Source: Streptomyces jeddahensis (GTDB taxonomy: Bacteria > Actinomycetota > Actinomycetes > Streptomycetales > Streptomycetaceae). Taken from it: a stretch of DNA of 64,000 bases. The stretch lies in NCBI RefSeq assembly GCF_001642995.1, contig NZ_LOHS01000194.1, forward strand, positions 1 to 64,000, given 5' to 3'. Shown piece by piece: positions 1 to 10,537 of this stretch (positions are counted from its first letter, which is position 1; the number at the start of each line of letters is the position of its first letter). The notes under the pieces were generated by a model. That model was not told the DNA's origin, searched no databases, and saw only the letters and a program-made list of their open reading frames with translations. Made by a program: the position numbers and the translations under genes.

Positions 1-973
1 CCGGCACCCCCTCATCGGTGCTCGCGCTGTCGTCCACCGCGTTCGGCACGGTGTTCGGATCCGGCTCGGTCGCGACGACGTTGATCGCGTGGACGGAAGT
101 CGAATAGTCGCTGTTGTAGTGGTAGGACGAACCAGAGAAGTCGTAGACCAGCATGGAGAGCGTGCTGCTTCCCGCACCAATCACTTTGACGCGCACCGTC
201 ACGTCGAAGGTACCGCCTGCTTTGTCGGCCCCAGCGCAGCTGCGATAGCCGGCCGCTGTGGGGTCGCTGACCCAGCCGCAGGCGTCGACGTAGAACTGGG
301 AGACCGACTGACCGCTCTCGACGTTCATCTCAACGGACTGCACCTCGAAGATCGTGGGGTCGAAAAAGGCTTGGGCAGCTAGTTGTTCGTAGGTCGTGGA
401 GGTCATCCCGGTGAAGGTGTACGTGTAGGTCTGACCTACGGTGGCGGTCGTCTCGCCGGTCGATCCGGTGATGGTGTTCCGGTTCTGGCTGACCAGCCTT
501 TCGACGTAGATCTCGCGGGGGGTGGGGGTGGACACCGAGCCGACGCCCGCCGCGGTCGCGGTGATGTGGAACTGTCGTGCCTGGTCGAAGGAGGACGCCT
601 GCGGCAGCACCTCCACCCCGAACCACGCCGACGCACATTCACTCGGCTCCAAGTCGGGCAACGCTCTGACGGCCGGTCCCTGGAGGGAGATAGCGGGGTT
701 CGCGGTGTCCCAGGACCATTGCGCCTCGACGCCGGTCGCCGGAGCATCACCCGTGTTACACACCCGTGCGCCGATGTGGAACCGGTTCGGGCCGCTGGCC
801 GGATTGTTGGAATCCAGGCCCACGACGTTCCACTCGAGCGGGGTGATGCTCAGTGCGGGGGCGGCGGCATGAGTGGCAGGCGTGCCGATCCAGAGCATGC
901 CGAGGATGGCAGCTGCCACGACTCTGAGAGCTCTCCCGGCGCTGGATGTGGGAGGGGGCGAAGGGTGCGTCAT
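1..973 (-). CDS. secreted surface protein with C-terminal cadherin/Ig-like repeat, cut by window edge
   Basis: This reading frame stays open from an ATG at 973 to the left edge (324 codons), so only the N-terminal part is visible. The first 36 or so residues form a classical signal peptide: a short polar start, the hydrophobic stretch VVAAAILGMLWIG, and a likely cut after ATHA. The mature part is rich in Ser, Thr and Val and has few charges, as expected for beta-sandwich exported proteins. The last visible residues (AVDDSASTDEGVP) match the opening of cadherin-like or Ig-like tandem repeats of large secreted bacterial proteins, so more such domains probably follow outside the window. No enzymatic motif is visible. 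It may be an adhesin or surface structural protein, which is inference. No good upstream ribosome site is obvious. Confidence 0.75.
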   Translation of the reverse strand, partial: MTHPSPPPTSSAGRALRVVAAAILGMLWIGTPATHAAAPALSITPLEWNVVGLDSNNPASGPNRFHIGARVCNTGDAPATGVEAQWSWDTANPAISLQGPAVRALPDLEPSECASAWFGVEVLPQASSFDQARQFHITATAAGVGSVSTPTPREIYVERLVSQNRNTITGSTGETTATVGQTYTYTFTGMTSTTYEQLAAQAFFDPTIFEVQSVEMNVESGQSVSQFYVDACGWVSDPTAAGYRSCAGADKAGGTFDVTVRVKVIGAGSSTLSMLVYDFSGSSYHYNSDYSTSVHAINVVATEPDPNTVPNAVDDSASTDEGVP

Positions 974-1548
974 GGCGGCGCACTCTACGCAAATAGGGAC
1001 ATAACTGGCGCCCGAAATACGAGGACAGAGCGCTTCCACCCGGTTGTGTGGCACAGGTCTGGCCAAATAGCTGATGCCGATCCTCCGAGCGGGCGCCTTG
1101 TCCTGCGCCGGTGCTGGCCCGGCTAAGGCGAGAGCGCCCCCGCGCTCGTGAAGGAGACCGGCGGCGTCTTGCGATCGCCTCGGCCGTGGCGAACGCGCTT
1201 CGTCAACTATGGGCAAATATGTGGTGAGATAGACCTAAAGCCCAGCCCAGACGGTGTCTGAGCTGGGCTTTCTCGTTTACCGAATGCGGCAAGTGACCTT
1301 GCATCGCCCGGCGCCAGTACGGTTATGCGGGGCCCAACACGAAGGGAACCGGACCCTCCGTCCGGCTCCCTGACCTCGCGTTTGACGTAGACGGCCGGGC
1401 CGTCTGTGGGCCGTCCGAGGGGGGCCAACGACGACCGACAACGACAGACAACGACGGTCCTACCCCTGCTCAGCAACGGTGCGTCCGGTACCGACCCAGG
1501 TGCCGATTCCCGAACGTAAGTTGAGGAAGTCCAGAGCTTCGGCGCAGG
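974..1548. other. gene-free stretch between divergent genes
   Basis: No supported gene lies here. The stretch should hold the promoters of the leftward secreted-protein gene and of the rightward aminotransferase gene. The only clear structure is a perfect 10-bp hairpin at 1237-1271. Short reading frames across the region have no coding character. Confidence 0.5.
1237..1271. terminator. perfect 10-bp hairpin, orphan terminator
   Basis: AAAGCCCAGC at 1237-1246 pairs perfectly with GCTGGGCTTT at 1262-1271 around a 15-nt loop. The symmetric A/T ends could make it act in both directions. No gene ends next to it on either strand, so it may be a remnant of a lost gene or insulate the two divergent genes. 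Confidence 0.55.
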
Positions 1549-2799
1549 ATGGCCGCCATGACCTCCTCTTCCGGCTCCCCAGACCCGTCCGGCGCGCAGC
1601 GGCGCCCGCTGCTCAACCGCCGTCTGGCCGAGTTCGGTACGACGATCTTCGCGGAGATGTCCGCGCTCGCCGTACGGACCGGCTCCATCAACCTCGGCCA
1701 GGGCTTCCCCGACACCGACGGCCCGGAGGAGGTCCGCGAGGCCGCGGTCAGGGCGCTGCGCGACGGGCGCGGCAACCAGTACCCGCCGGGTCCGGGCGTG
1801 CCGGAGCTGCGCCAGGCCGTCGCCACGCACCAGCAGCGGCGGTACGGACTGTCGTACGACCCCGACACCGAGGTCCTCGTCACGGCGGGCGCGACCGAGG
1901 CCATCGCGGCCGCGCTGCTGGCGCTCCTCGAGCCGGGCGACGAGGTGGTGGCGCTCGAGCCGTACTACGACTCGTACGCCGCGTGCATCGCGATGGCGGG
2001 CGGCACCCGCGTGCCCGTCACGCTGCGCCCACACGAGGGCACGGATGGCGACGGCGGCGCGGTGCACCGGCGGTTCCGGCTGGATCTCGACGAGCTGCGC
2101 GACGCGGTCACGGGCCGCACGCGCGTGCTGCTGATCAACACCCCGCACAACCCGACCGGCACGGTGCTCACCCGCGAGGAGCTCTCCGCGATCGCGGAGC
2201 TGGCCGTGGAGCGCGATCTCCTCGTCGTCACGGACGAGGTGTACGAGCATCTGGTCTTCGACGACGCGGAGCACATCCCGCTCGCCACGTTCCCCGGGAT
2301 GCGTGAGCGCACGGTCACCATCGGTTCTGCGGGCAAGACCTTCTCGTTCACGGGGTGGAAGGTCGGCTGGGTGACGGCCCCGGCGGAGCTGGTCGGCGCG
2401 GTCCGCTCGGCCAAGCAGTTCCTGACGTACGTCTCGTCGGGCCCGTTCCAGTACGCGGTGGCCGAGGCCCTGGCGCTCCCCGACGCGTACTTCGAGAGCT
2501 TCCGGCAGGACCTGCAGGCCAAGCGCGACCTGCTCAGCGAGGGGCTGGCTGAGGCGGGGTTCGCCGTCTACCGGCCGGCGGGCACGTACTTCGTGACGAC
2601 CGACATCCGGCCGCTCGGCGAGTCGGACGGTTTCGCGTTCTGCCGGGCGCTGCCGGAGCGCGCCGGTGTCGTCGCCATCCCCAACGCCGTGTTCTACGAC
2701 CACCGGGCCGCGGGTGCGCCCTTCGTCCGCTTCGCGTTCTGCAAGCAGAGGGAGGTCCTCGAGGAGGCCGTGAAGCGCCTGCAGCACCTGGCGTACTGA
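1549..2799 (+). CDS. PLP-dependent aminotransferase, class I/II
   Basis: Fold-type I aminotransferase of 416 residues, the usual length. The HNPTG motif lies at residues 200-204. The pyridoxal-phosphate lysine is Lys263 within SAGKTFSFTGWKVGW, typical of the kynurenine/methionine/N-succinyl-DAP aminotransferase group (YbdL/DapC-like). Substrate cannot be set from sequence alone. A start at the ATG at 1549 or 1558 is possible, and both are weakly served by a purine-rich upstream stretch. The 3' end is unusual: 65 bp of it (2715-2779) is repeated exactly at 4819-4883, on the far side of a three-gene WXG100 cassette. The intact gene ends VKRLQHLAY, while the copy would end VKRHRS. Confidence 0.92.
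   Translation: MAAMTSSSGSPDPSGAQRRPLLNRRLAEFGTTIFAEMSALAVRTGSINLGQGFPDTDGPEEVREAAVRALRDGRGNQYPPGPGVPELRQAVATHQQRRYGLSYDPDTEVLVTAGATEAIAAALLALLEPGDEVVALEPYYDSYAACIAMAGGTRVPVTLRPHEGTDGDGGAVHRRFRLDLDELRDAVTGRTRVLLINTPHNPTGTVLTREELSAIAELAVERDLLVVTDEVYEHLVFDDAEHIPLATFPGMRERTVTIGSAGKTFSFTGWKVGWVTAPAELVGAVRSAKQFLTYVSSGPFQYAVAEALALPDAYFESFRQDLQAKRDLLSEGLAEAGFAVYRPAGTYFVTTDIRPLGESDGFAFCRALPERAGVVAIPNAVFYDHRAAGAPFVRFAFCKQREVLEEAVKRLQHLAY
2715..2779 (+). repeat. left copy of 65-bp perfect direct repeat
   Basis: This is the 3' end of the aminotransferase gene. It is identical over all 65 bases to 4819-4883, in the same orientation, 2104 bp apart. The three WXG100-cassette genes lie between the copies. 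Confidence 0.97.
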
Positions 2800-2832
2800 G
2801 CTCAGAACCGGGAGAGCACCGAGCTCCTCGGA

Positions 2833-3435
2833 TCACTTACTCGGGGCCGGCGCGAACTGGGACAGCACCTGCTGCCAGGTCTGGCCGATGAGCACCAGGT
2901 CGGCCCAGGAACCGTCCGCGAAGTGGAACCGCAGAGTGGCCTTGTGCGGCATGCCCCCGGCCCACTCGAGGTGCTCGATGCCACGGACCTGTTCCTTCGG
3001 CAGGGACCAGCCCGTCTCGGAACCCAGCTCGCCGACGTACACGAGGTGGAGTCCGGTACGGCCGGACACCAGGAAACGCCGTGCGGAGGTGTGGTGAGCC
3101 GCAACCAGTGAGCCGGCGATGCTCCCCCAACCCCCGTGCAGCGCACGCCTCTTGCGGCGGAAGGAGATGGTGTCCAGGAGCCAGTCGAAGAAGTTCCCGA
3201 TCGGATCGGTCACGTAGTAGACGGGGGCGAACACGAACCAGAACAACCGGTCCAGCAAGCCCTTTTTCGGCTTCTGGACCACACCAGGATTCGGCCACCT
3301 GCGACGCGGCGGCGTCTTCGCGCGCCCCGTGCCCTGACTCGGCCCGAACACCACTGGCTGGTCAACGCCGGCCAGCGCCGCCTCGACCTGGCCACGCAGC
3401 TCCTGCGCCACCTGCTCCGCCTTGTTACTCATCAC
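2833..3435 (-). CDS. conserved hypothetical protein of the WXG100 cassette
   Basis: I do not recognise a family for this 200-residue protein. It has a basic Pro-rich region around residues 35-60, then a hydrophobic segment (LFWFVFAPVYYV) near residues 65-77 that could touch or cross the membrane. The C-terminal half is globular with alternating beta strands and many Trp residues. It is the last gene of a leftward trio, 18 nt after the 317-aa WXG100-like gene, so it may be an immunity, chaperone or export partner of that protein. This role is inference from position only. GTG at 3435 and ATG at 3432 are adjacent alternative starts. Confidence 0.7.
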   Translation of the reverse strand: MMSNKAEQVAQELRGQVEAALAGVDQPVVFGPSQGTGRAKTPPRRRWPNPGVVQKPKKGLLDRLFWFVFAPVYYVTDPIGNFFDWLLDTISFRRKRRALHGGWGSIAGSLVAAHHTSARRFLVSGRTGLHLVYVGELGSETGWSLPKEQVRGIEHLEWAGGMPHKATLRFHFADGSWADLVLIGQTWQQVLSQFAPAPSK

Positions 3436-3453
3436 GCTCTCTGCCCCAAACCC

Positions 3454-4407
3454 TCAACCGAAGTCCTTTTCGACCTTCTCCTTGGCCGAAAGCCCGTCGT
3501 TCATGCGGTCCTCGAAGCGACGGGAGGCATCCTGCGGAAGGGGGTCCTTCGGCGCGACGCCGGGGGCGCCTTCGGGGCCGTAGTTCTCGTAGCCCTGCCT
3601 GAGCACGTCGCCCGTCTCGACGCCGAGCAGCGGGTACAGGACCTCCTTTTTCACCGTACGTTTGGCCATCCAGTACTGAGCGGCTGCCTGGAGGTCGTCC
3701 TTCGAGCCGCCCTCGATACCGTCGAACTTCCCGCGGTACCGCTTGAGCGCGTTGCGGTGGCTCATCGGGTTCTTCTTGTCGTTGAATTTCCTCAGCGTCG
3801 TGCGGAGCTTCGCCATCTTTCGCAGGGCCTGCATCCGCTTCGCCAGGTCGGCCAGAGTGTCGGCGAGCTTCGCCGTGATCTGCACGGCCTTCAAAGCCTT
3901 GTGTGCGATCCCCGCAGCGGCGATCAGGGGCCCGATCGCGGCAGCCGCACCCGCTGTGAGCACGGACAGGACCGCGGTCGTCGCGGCCGCGGCCAGAGCA
4001 GCCTGAACGATCTCCACGATCAGGTCGATCATGAGCTGCTCGGCCTCAGCGCACGCCCCGGCCGCGGTCTCCAGCAGCTCGGCGATCTGGTCCATGTCCG
4101 CGGCCTCACCCTCGAGGGCCTCCTCGAATGCGGACATCTCCTTGTGGAAGGCGTCTGCCGCCTCCCCGGCCCAGGCGCCGTTGAGACGCTTCCGTTCAAA
4201 CTTGAGGTCGTCCACGACACCGCGCAGATCCCGGGCCGCATCCCGGTAATCTCCGGCGACCTGCATGAGACGTTCGTTGTCGCCGGACACCTTCTCCAGG
4301 TCGTCCTCAAGGCCGAACTGCTTGATGATCCCGCGAACGGCCTCATCGAGCACGTCCGAGAACGGCCCGGAGATGCTGATCCCGAGCTTGCTGAGGATGT
4401 CCATCAC
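3454..4407 (-). CDS. WXG100/LXG-like protein with C-terminal extension, putative type VII secretion substrate
   Basis: A 317-residue, mostly helical protein. Around residues 60-105 it has the helix-turn-helix hairpin of WXG100 proteins, including GAWAGEAADAF and an acidic second helix (EEALEGEAADMDQIAELLE). An Ala-rich hydrophobic stretch follows (residues 130-165), then a basic, globular C-terminal region of about 140 residues that resembles no toxin I can name. This layout of an ESX-like N-terminus, a hydrophobic middle and a variable C-terminus is typical of large type VII secretion substrates. It overlaps the stop of the upstream small ESX-like gene (GTG at 4407, or ATG at 4404 giving TGATG), so the two are translationally coupled. 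Confidence 0.75.
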   Translation of the reverse strand: MMDILSKLGISISGPFSDVLDEAVRGIIKQFGLEDDLEKVSGDNERLMQVAGDYRDAARDLRGVVDDLKFERKRLNGAWAGEAADAFHKEMSAFEEALEGEAADMDQIAELLETAAGACAEAEQLMIDLIVEIVQAALAAAATTAVLSVLTAGAAAAIGPLIAAAGIAHKALKAVQITAKLADTLADLAKRMQALRKMAKLRTTLRKFNDKKNPMSHRNALKRYRGKFDGIEGGSKDDLQAAAQYWMAKRTVKKEVLYPLLGVETGDVLRQGYENYGPEGAPGVAPKDPLPQDASRRFEDRMNDGLSAKEKVEKDFG

Positions 4408-4712
4408 TGGCCCCCGAAGCTCACGTTGATGTCGTCCTCGGTCTGGTCGTACGCGTTCGCCGTGTCCCTCATCGCGTCCACGATGGCTTCCAGGGTGCTG
4501 GCCGCGTCCTTGAGGTCATCCATCGAGTCACTGCGCTGTTTTTCGTAGTCCTTCGCCAGCTCGTCGGACTCGGGCAGCCTCCCGAAGGCCCCGGGCGACA
4601 GCGTCACCTGGTCAATCTTGTTGCGGATGCGCCGGATCCGCTCCACATCCTTATCAACGTTCCTCGCATACGTCCGCAGAGCCTGCGGATCCACATCGAA
4701 CTGCGCAGACAA
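4404..4712 (-). CDS. small ESX/WXG100-like protein
   Basis: A 102-residue, fully helical acidic protein of the size and helical-hairpin pattern of WXG100 (ESAT-6-like) proteins. It starts MSAQFDVDPQALRTYARNV and has a central turn near LSPGAFGRLPES instead of a clear WxG, so it is a divergent member. The second helix ends ANAYDQTEDDINVSF, like the C-terminal tail of exported ESX partners (YxxxD/E, here YDQTED). It is the first gene of the leftward trio, and its stop overlaps the start of the 317-aa gene, as expected for a co-folding heterodimer pair. No ESX core secretion gene is in the window. Confidence 0.75.
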   Translation of the reverse strand: MSAQFDVDPQALRTYARNVDKDVERIRRIRNKIDQVTLSPGAFGRLPESDELAKDYEKQRSDSMDDLKDAASTLEAIVDAMRDTANAYDQTEDDINVSFGGQ

Positions 4713-4818
4713 CGTCGCTCCCCCATCGCCCCGGCTCTTGGTCGTCCCCCAACGCTAGCGCCACAGCCGCAGCGGAATAACCCTGCGCGTTCGGACTCCG
4801 TCACCGTGCCCGGGGCGC

Positions 4819-4894
4819 TGCGCCCTTCGTCCGCTTCGCGTTCTGCAAGCAGAGGGAGGTCCTCGAGGAGGCCGTGAAGCGCCACAGGTCGTAG
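4819..4894 (+). pseudogene. duplicated 3' fragment of the aminotransferase gene
   Basis: Bases 4819-4883 repeat 2715-2779 of the aminotransferase gene exactly. In the same frame the fragment reads on through VKRHRS to a TAG at 4892-4894. It has no start and no upstream part, so it is a remnant. It marks the right edge of the WXG100 cassette. Confidence 0.9.
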
Positions 4895-4974
4895 GCGACC
4901 GGCCGTGGGCGGCGGCGCACCCGACTGGGGGATTTCCGGTCGCGCTGGCGTGTCGGTCGACGGAAGGTGCGGAT

Positions 4975-6207
4975 GTGACCTTCCCGCGCACTGTTGCCCC
5001 TGCTCCGCTCGAGGCGGCCGGTACCGCGAGTTGTGCCCACCCGTTCCTTCGCCAGCGCCTCAAGCGCCTGGCGGGACCCCGGACGGAACGCCTCATGGCG
5101 ACGGCGGCCACGGCTCTCGGGCTGTTCGTGGCTGCCCGGCTGTGCGGCGCGCTCGTCCTCGCCGCCGCCGCGCACCTCACCGGCAAGAGCACGTTCGCGC
5201 TGCTCGGACGGTCCTGGGACTCCCTGTGGTACCTCGGGATCGCCGCCCACGGCTACGGCCGCACCCTGCACTTCCAGCCGGGTGTCGTCCACAGCGACCT
5301 GGCGTTCTTCCCGCTCTACCCCGGTCTCGTGCGGATCGTCACGACCGTCGTCCCGGTCAGCGGAGGCGCCGCCGGACTGCTGGTGTCATGGACGGCCGCC
5401 ATGGCCGCCGCATGGGGCATGTACCGGGTCGGGGTGCTCCTGCACGGGCACGGCGCGGCCACCCTGCTGGTCCTTCTGTGGGGCCTGCTCCCCCACTCGG
5501 TCGTCCTCTCCATGGCCTACACCGAGCCGGTGCTCACCGCCTTCGCCGCCTGGTCGCTGTACGCGGTGCTCACCGGGCGCTGGCTGTGGGCAGGGGTCCT
5601 GGCGGCCCTCGCCGGGGCGTCGCGGCCGAACGGGTTCGCGGTGGCCGCCGCGGTCATCGCAGCGGCGGGCTGTGAGGTGTGGAAGCGCCGCGGCCGCGTT
5701 CCCCACAGCCTGTGGACGGGCGCCGCGATCGCACCGGTCGGCTGGTGCGCCTTCGTCCTGTGGGTGGGATTCCGCAAGGGCGATCCGCTCGGCGGCTACT
5801 TCGCGGTGCAGCGCGGCTGGGGCTCCCGCTTCGACTTCGGCGCCGACTCGCTGCTTTTCGTACGGCATCTGCTGCTCGAAGGCGACCGGCTGGTCTTCCC
5901 CGTGACGATGGTGATCGTCGCGGCCGGCGTGCTCCTGTACGCGCTGCTGATCGCCGACCGCGCTCCGCTTCCGCTGCTCGTCCACAGCGGCGCCCTGCTG
6001 CTGATCACCGTCGCCGGCTCGGGGTTCTTCGAGTCCAAGCCGCGCTTCCTGCTGCCGGCGTTCCCGCTGCTGCTGCCGCTCGCGTGCGCGCTCGCGCGAA
6101 CGGCGAGAGCCCGGCCGGTGCACGCCGTCCTGGTGGTCGGCGCCCTGGCCGGGCTCTCGATGGCGTACGGCACGTATCTGGTCGCGATCGCGGATACGCC
6201 TCTGTGA
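4975..6207 (+). CDS. PIG-V-like GT-C membrane mannosyltransferase
   Basis: An integral membrane protein of 410 residues with about ten hydrophobic segments. The first exoplasmic loop carries the GT-C signature WDSLWYLGIAAHGYG, with Asp-Ser near residue 82, followed by DLAFFPLYPGLVR. A later ASRPNGF motif is also typical of the PIG-V/mannosyltransferase family, whose enzymes use a polyprenyl-phosphate mannose donor on the outer face of the membrane. The acceptor is unknown. The GTG at 4975 has GGAAGG nearby upstream. The N-terminal 40 residues precede the first membrane segment, so the ATG at 5095 is a possible alternative. The gene sits alone just right of the repeated aminotransferase fragment. 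Confidence 0.82.
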   Translation: MTFPRTVAPAPLEAAGTASCAHPFLRQRLKRLAGPRTERLMATAATALGLFVAARLCGALVLAAAAHLTGKSTFALLGRSWDSLWYLGIAAHGYGRTLHFQPGVVHSDLAFFPLYPGLVRIVTTVVPVSGGAAGLLVSWTAAMAAAWGMYRVGVLLHGHGAATLLVLLWGLLPHSVVLSMAYTEPVLTAFAAWSLYAVLTGRWLWAGVLAALAGASRPNGFAVAAAVIAAAGCEVWKRRGRVPHSLWTGAAIAPVGWCAFVLWVGFRKGDPLGGYFAVQRGWGSRFDFGADSLLFVRHLLLEGDRLVFPVTMVIVAAGVLLYALLIADRAPLPLLVHSGALLLITVAGSGFFESKPRFLLPAFPLLLPLACALARTARARPVHAVLVVGALAGLSMAYGTYLVAIADTPL

Positions 6208-6229
6208 CGCCGAGCGTGATCTACGGGAT

Positions 6230-6760
6230 CTACTCGTCGTCCTCGGGCTTCTCGGTGTTGTCGATCTCCTTCTCGAGTCCCAGCTGCTCGACGAGCCAGC
6301 GGTCGAACTCGATGGCGGCCCGCACCCAGCTGACGGTCGACGACACGAAGTGCTCCAGGCTGACGCCGGTGCCGACCAGCATCTGCGCCTCGCCGATGAG
6401 CCGGACCGTGCCGTCGTCGTGCGTGTGGCTGTAGACCTTGGGCCACAGGGTGCGGCGGTTCCAGTCGTCGATGGACTCGAGCAGCTGCGGCTTCTCGTCG
6501 ATCTGGTGCGGCCGGTCGTAGAACGTACGCACAGAGAAGACCTGCTGGTCGCCCTCGCCGCGGAACATGAAATACGTACGGAACTGCTCCCACGGCGCCG
6601 CGAGGTCACCCTCGTCGTCGACGACGTACTTCAGCTCCATCTGGTCGAGGAGCTGCTTCACGAGGTCCTGATCCGGGACGACAGGGCCGGCCGGTCCTTG
6701 GGGCTGCTGCGGCCCCGGCTGGCCCCCGAAGTTCGGAATCGAGGACGGGTCGATGCTCAC
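6230..6760 (-). CDS. YbjN domain-containing protein
   Basis: A 176-residue cytoplasmic protein with a Pro/Gly/Gln-rich N-terminal tail (to about residue 30) and a globular YbjN-type domain resembling type III secretion chaperones. The fold is suggested by the alternating pattern from ELKYVVDDEGDL onward and by the later GTGVSLEHFVSSTVSWVRAAIEFDRWL. The function of the family in actinobacteria is not established. The GTG at 6760 is chosen because a purine-rich GAAGGGAAA sits upstream; a longer frame to 6820 lacks this support. The gene converges with the mannosyltransferase gene, with only about 20 bp between stops. Confidence 0.75.
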   Translation of the reverse strand: MSIDPSSIPNFGGQPGPQQPQGPAGPVVPDQDLVKQLLDQMELKYVVDDEGDLAAPWEQFRTYFMFRGEGDQQVFSVRTFYDRPHQIDEKPQLLESIDDWNRRTLWPKVYSHTHDDGTVRLIGEAQMLVGTGVSLEHFVSSTVSWVRAAIEFDRWLVEQLGLEKEIDNTEKPEDDE

Positions 6761-6803
6761 CGTGTTTTTCCCTTCGTACGGATCCCGCCATCCTCCCTCA
6801 GGA

Positions 6804-6830
6804 GGGGCGGGGCATGGCAAGCCCCGCCCC
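6804..6830. terminator. GC-rich hairpin between clpB and ybjN-like gene
   Basis: GGGGCGGGGC at 6804-6813 pairs perfectly with GCCCCGCCCC at 6821-6830 over a 7-nt loop. It lies downstream of the leftward clpB gene and probably ends that transcript. Confidence 0.65.
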
Positions 6831-6912
6831 CGGTGGTTCGGGCATCTGTGGCCGGATTCCGCTCAGAGCGTCCGAGCGTCCCCGGCCGGAAGGGCCTCCG
6901 GTGACCCGCAGG

Positions 6913-9510
<2,598 letters not shown>

Positions 9511-9570
9511 GTTCGCTGTCTCCTCCTTGCGTCAGCCCATCCTTGATGTGACTAGGGCAACGTACACAAA

Positions 9571-9591
9571 GTTGAGTCTATTCCACTCAAG
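9571..9591. promoter_or_regulatory. HAIR operator for HspR upstream of clpB
   Basis: GTTGAGT, 7 nt, ACTCAAG matches the HspR-associated inverted repeat (CTTGAGT-N7-ACTCAAG) at 13 of 14 positions. It sits about 60 nt upstream of the clpB start. On the minus strand its TTGAGT could be the -35 element, so bound HspR would block RNA polymerase. Confidence 0.9.
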
Positions 9592-9652
9592 GCGGCCTCG
9601 GAAGCGAACCGGGACCCAGGAAGCAGAGACCCGTTGAAGTAGATTCGAACTC

Positions 9653-10066
9653 ATGGCCGCGTACCCCGTCGATCCGCTCCGTCCCGACCCCGCCTACCTC
9701 AGCTTCTGGCGCGAGCGTCACCTGTGCACGTTGACAACGCTCCGGCCCGACGGCACGCCGCACGTGGTGCCGGTCGGCGTGACGTACGACCCGGAGGCGG
9801 GCCTGGCACGCGTGATCACGAACAAGTCGAGCGCGAAGGTGGGGCACGTGCTGGCCGCCGGGCCGGAGGGCGCGCGGGTCGCCGTGTGCCAGGTCGACGG
9901 CCGCCGGTGGGCGACCCTCGAGGGGCGCGCGACCGTACACACGGAGGCGTCGCGCGTCGCGGAGGCGGAGCGCCGCTACGCCGAGCGCTACGGCCGCACC
10001 CCGTCCCCGAACCCCGACCGCGTGGCGATCGAGATTCGCCTGACGACGGCGATGGGCCGCGGCTGA
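9653..10066 (+). CDS. PPOX-class F420-dependent oxidoreductase
   Basis: A 137-residue single-domain split beta-barrel of the pyridoxamine-5'-phosphate oxidase-like family. The N-terminus (AYLSFWRERHLCTLTTLRPDGTPHVVPVG) gives the typical strand pair, followed by NKSSAKVGHV and CQVDGRRWATLEGRATVH. Actinobacterial members of this size usually bind cofactor F420 and reduce small unsaturated compounds; FMN or heme binders exist in the same superfamily. The substrate is unknown. It is transcribed away from clpB, with about 60 bp between its start and the HAIR operator, so HspR could influence it as well, though this is speculative. A hairpin at 10125-10163 ends the transcript. Confidence 0.85.
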   Translation: MAAYPVDPLRPDPAYLSFWRERHLCTLTTLRPDGTPHVVPVGVTYDPEAGLARVITNKSSAKVGHVLAAGPEGARVAVCQVDGRRWATLEGRATVHTEASRVAEAERRYAERYGRTPSPNPDRVAIEIRLTTAMGRG

Positions 10067-10124
10067 CCCGGACCGCCTCCGCTGTGGGCAGTCAGGGGGG
10101 TGAAGCCGCGCGCAGCGCAAACTG

Positions 10125-10163
10125 CAGCGGCGCCACCGTGTTCAGGTCACGGTGACGCCGCTG
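10125..10163. terminator. 16-bp hairpin between convergent genes
   Basis: CAGCGGCGCCACCGTG at 10125-10140 pairs with CACGGTGACGCCGCTG at 10148-10163 with one mismatch over a 7-nt loop. It separates the PPOX gene from the leftward peptide / Rieske-like pair and can serve both. Confidence 0.75.
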
Positions 10164-10207
10164 CGGGGGGAAGCACCTGAGCGATCTGTTACGACGGGGG
10201 AATCGCG

Positions 10208-10537
10208 TCAGGCACTGCGGGGGGTGGCGGAAATGGTTTCTGGTGCCTCCTGCTCGACCGGCTGATGGTCCCGCTGGTCGAGGTTCACAAAGATCATTCC
10301 GTACCGGACCGCACACCGCACGGGCCGTGGTGCACCCCGCGGCCGCCGCAGGCACCGGTACGCCCGTACGTCCTCGTCCTCCTCGCGCACGACGACGATC
10401 GACTCACCGACTAGCGTCACCATCAACGAGTCGCCGCGGTGCGGAATCGCCGTGACGAGATCGATGAAGTGCCAGCCCGATCGATAGGCGGTCGCCATTT
10501 CGCGGCGGAAGATCCGGTCGTCGGGTGGGATGGTCAT
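10208..10537 (-). CDS. small degenerate Rieske-like protein
   Basis: A 109-residue protein. Its order of elements (GWHFIDLVTAIPHRGDSLMVTLVGESIVVVREEDEDVRAYRC by parts, then a PRGAP turn and RYGMIFVNLDQ) follows the Rieske domain of ring-hydroxylating oxygenases, in which a CxHRG and a CxxHGW motif bind 2Fe-2S. Here both cysteines seem to survive (CLRRPRGA and CAVRYGM) but the partner histidines are gone and the segment between them is shortened. It probably does not bind a normal Rieske cluster. The start at 10537 overlaps the stop of the upstream 63-aa peptide gene by ATGA, so the two are translationally coupled. A role in handling or sensing that peptide is inference. Confidence 0.6.
   Translation of the reverse strand: MTIPPDDRIFRREMATAYRSGWHFIDLVTAIPHRGDSLMVTLVGESIVVVREEDEDVRAYRCLRRPRGAPRPVRCAVRYGMIFVNLDQRDHQPVEQEAPETISATPRSA

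Noticed and set aside
383..1126. Rightward frame of 247 codons at the left edge
   Set aside because: It is opposite a leftward secreted-protein gene with a good signal peptide that stays open to the window edge.
3136..4548. Rightward frame of 470 codons across the WXG100 cassette
   Set aside because: It runs opposite three coupled leftward genes that carry real helical-hairpin features. Its own sequence has no family or start signal.
10208..10537. Reading the 109-aa Rieske-like frame as a simple pseudogene
   Set aside because: It has an intact start coupled to the peptide gene, no internal stop or frameshift and a proper end before a terminator, so it looks like a kept gene with altered ligands.
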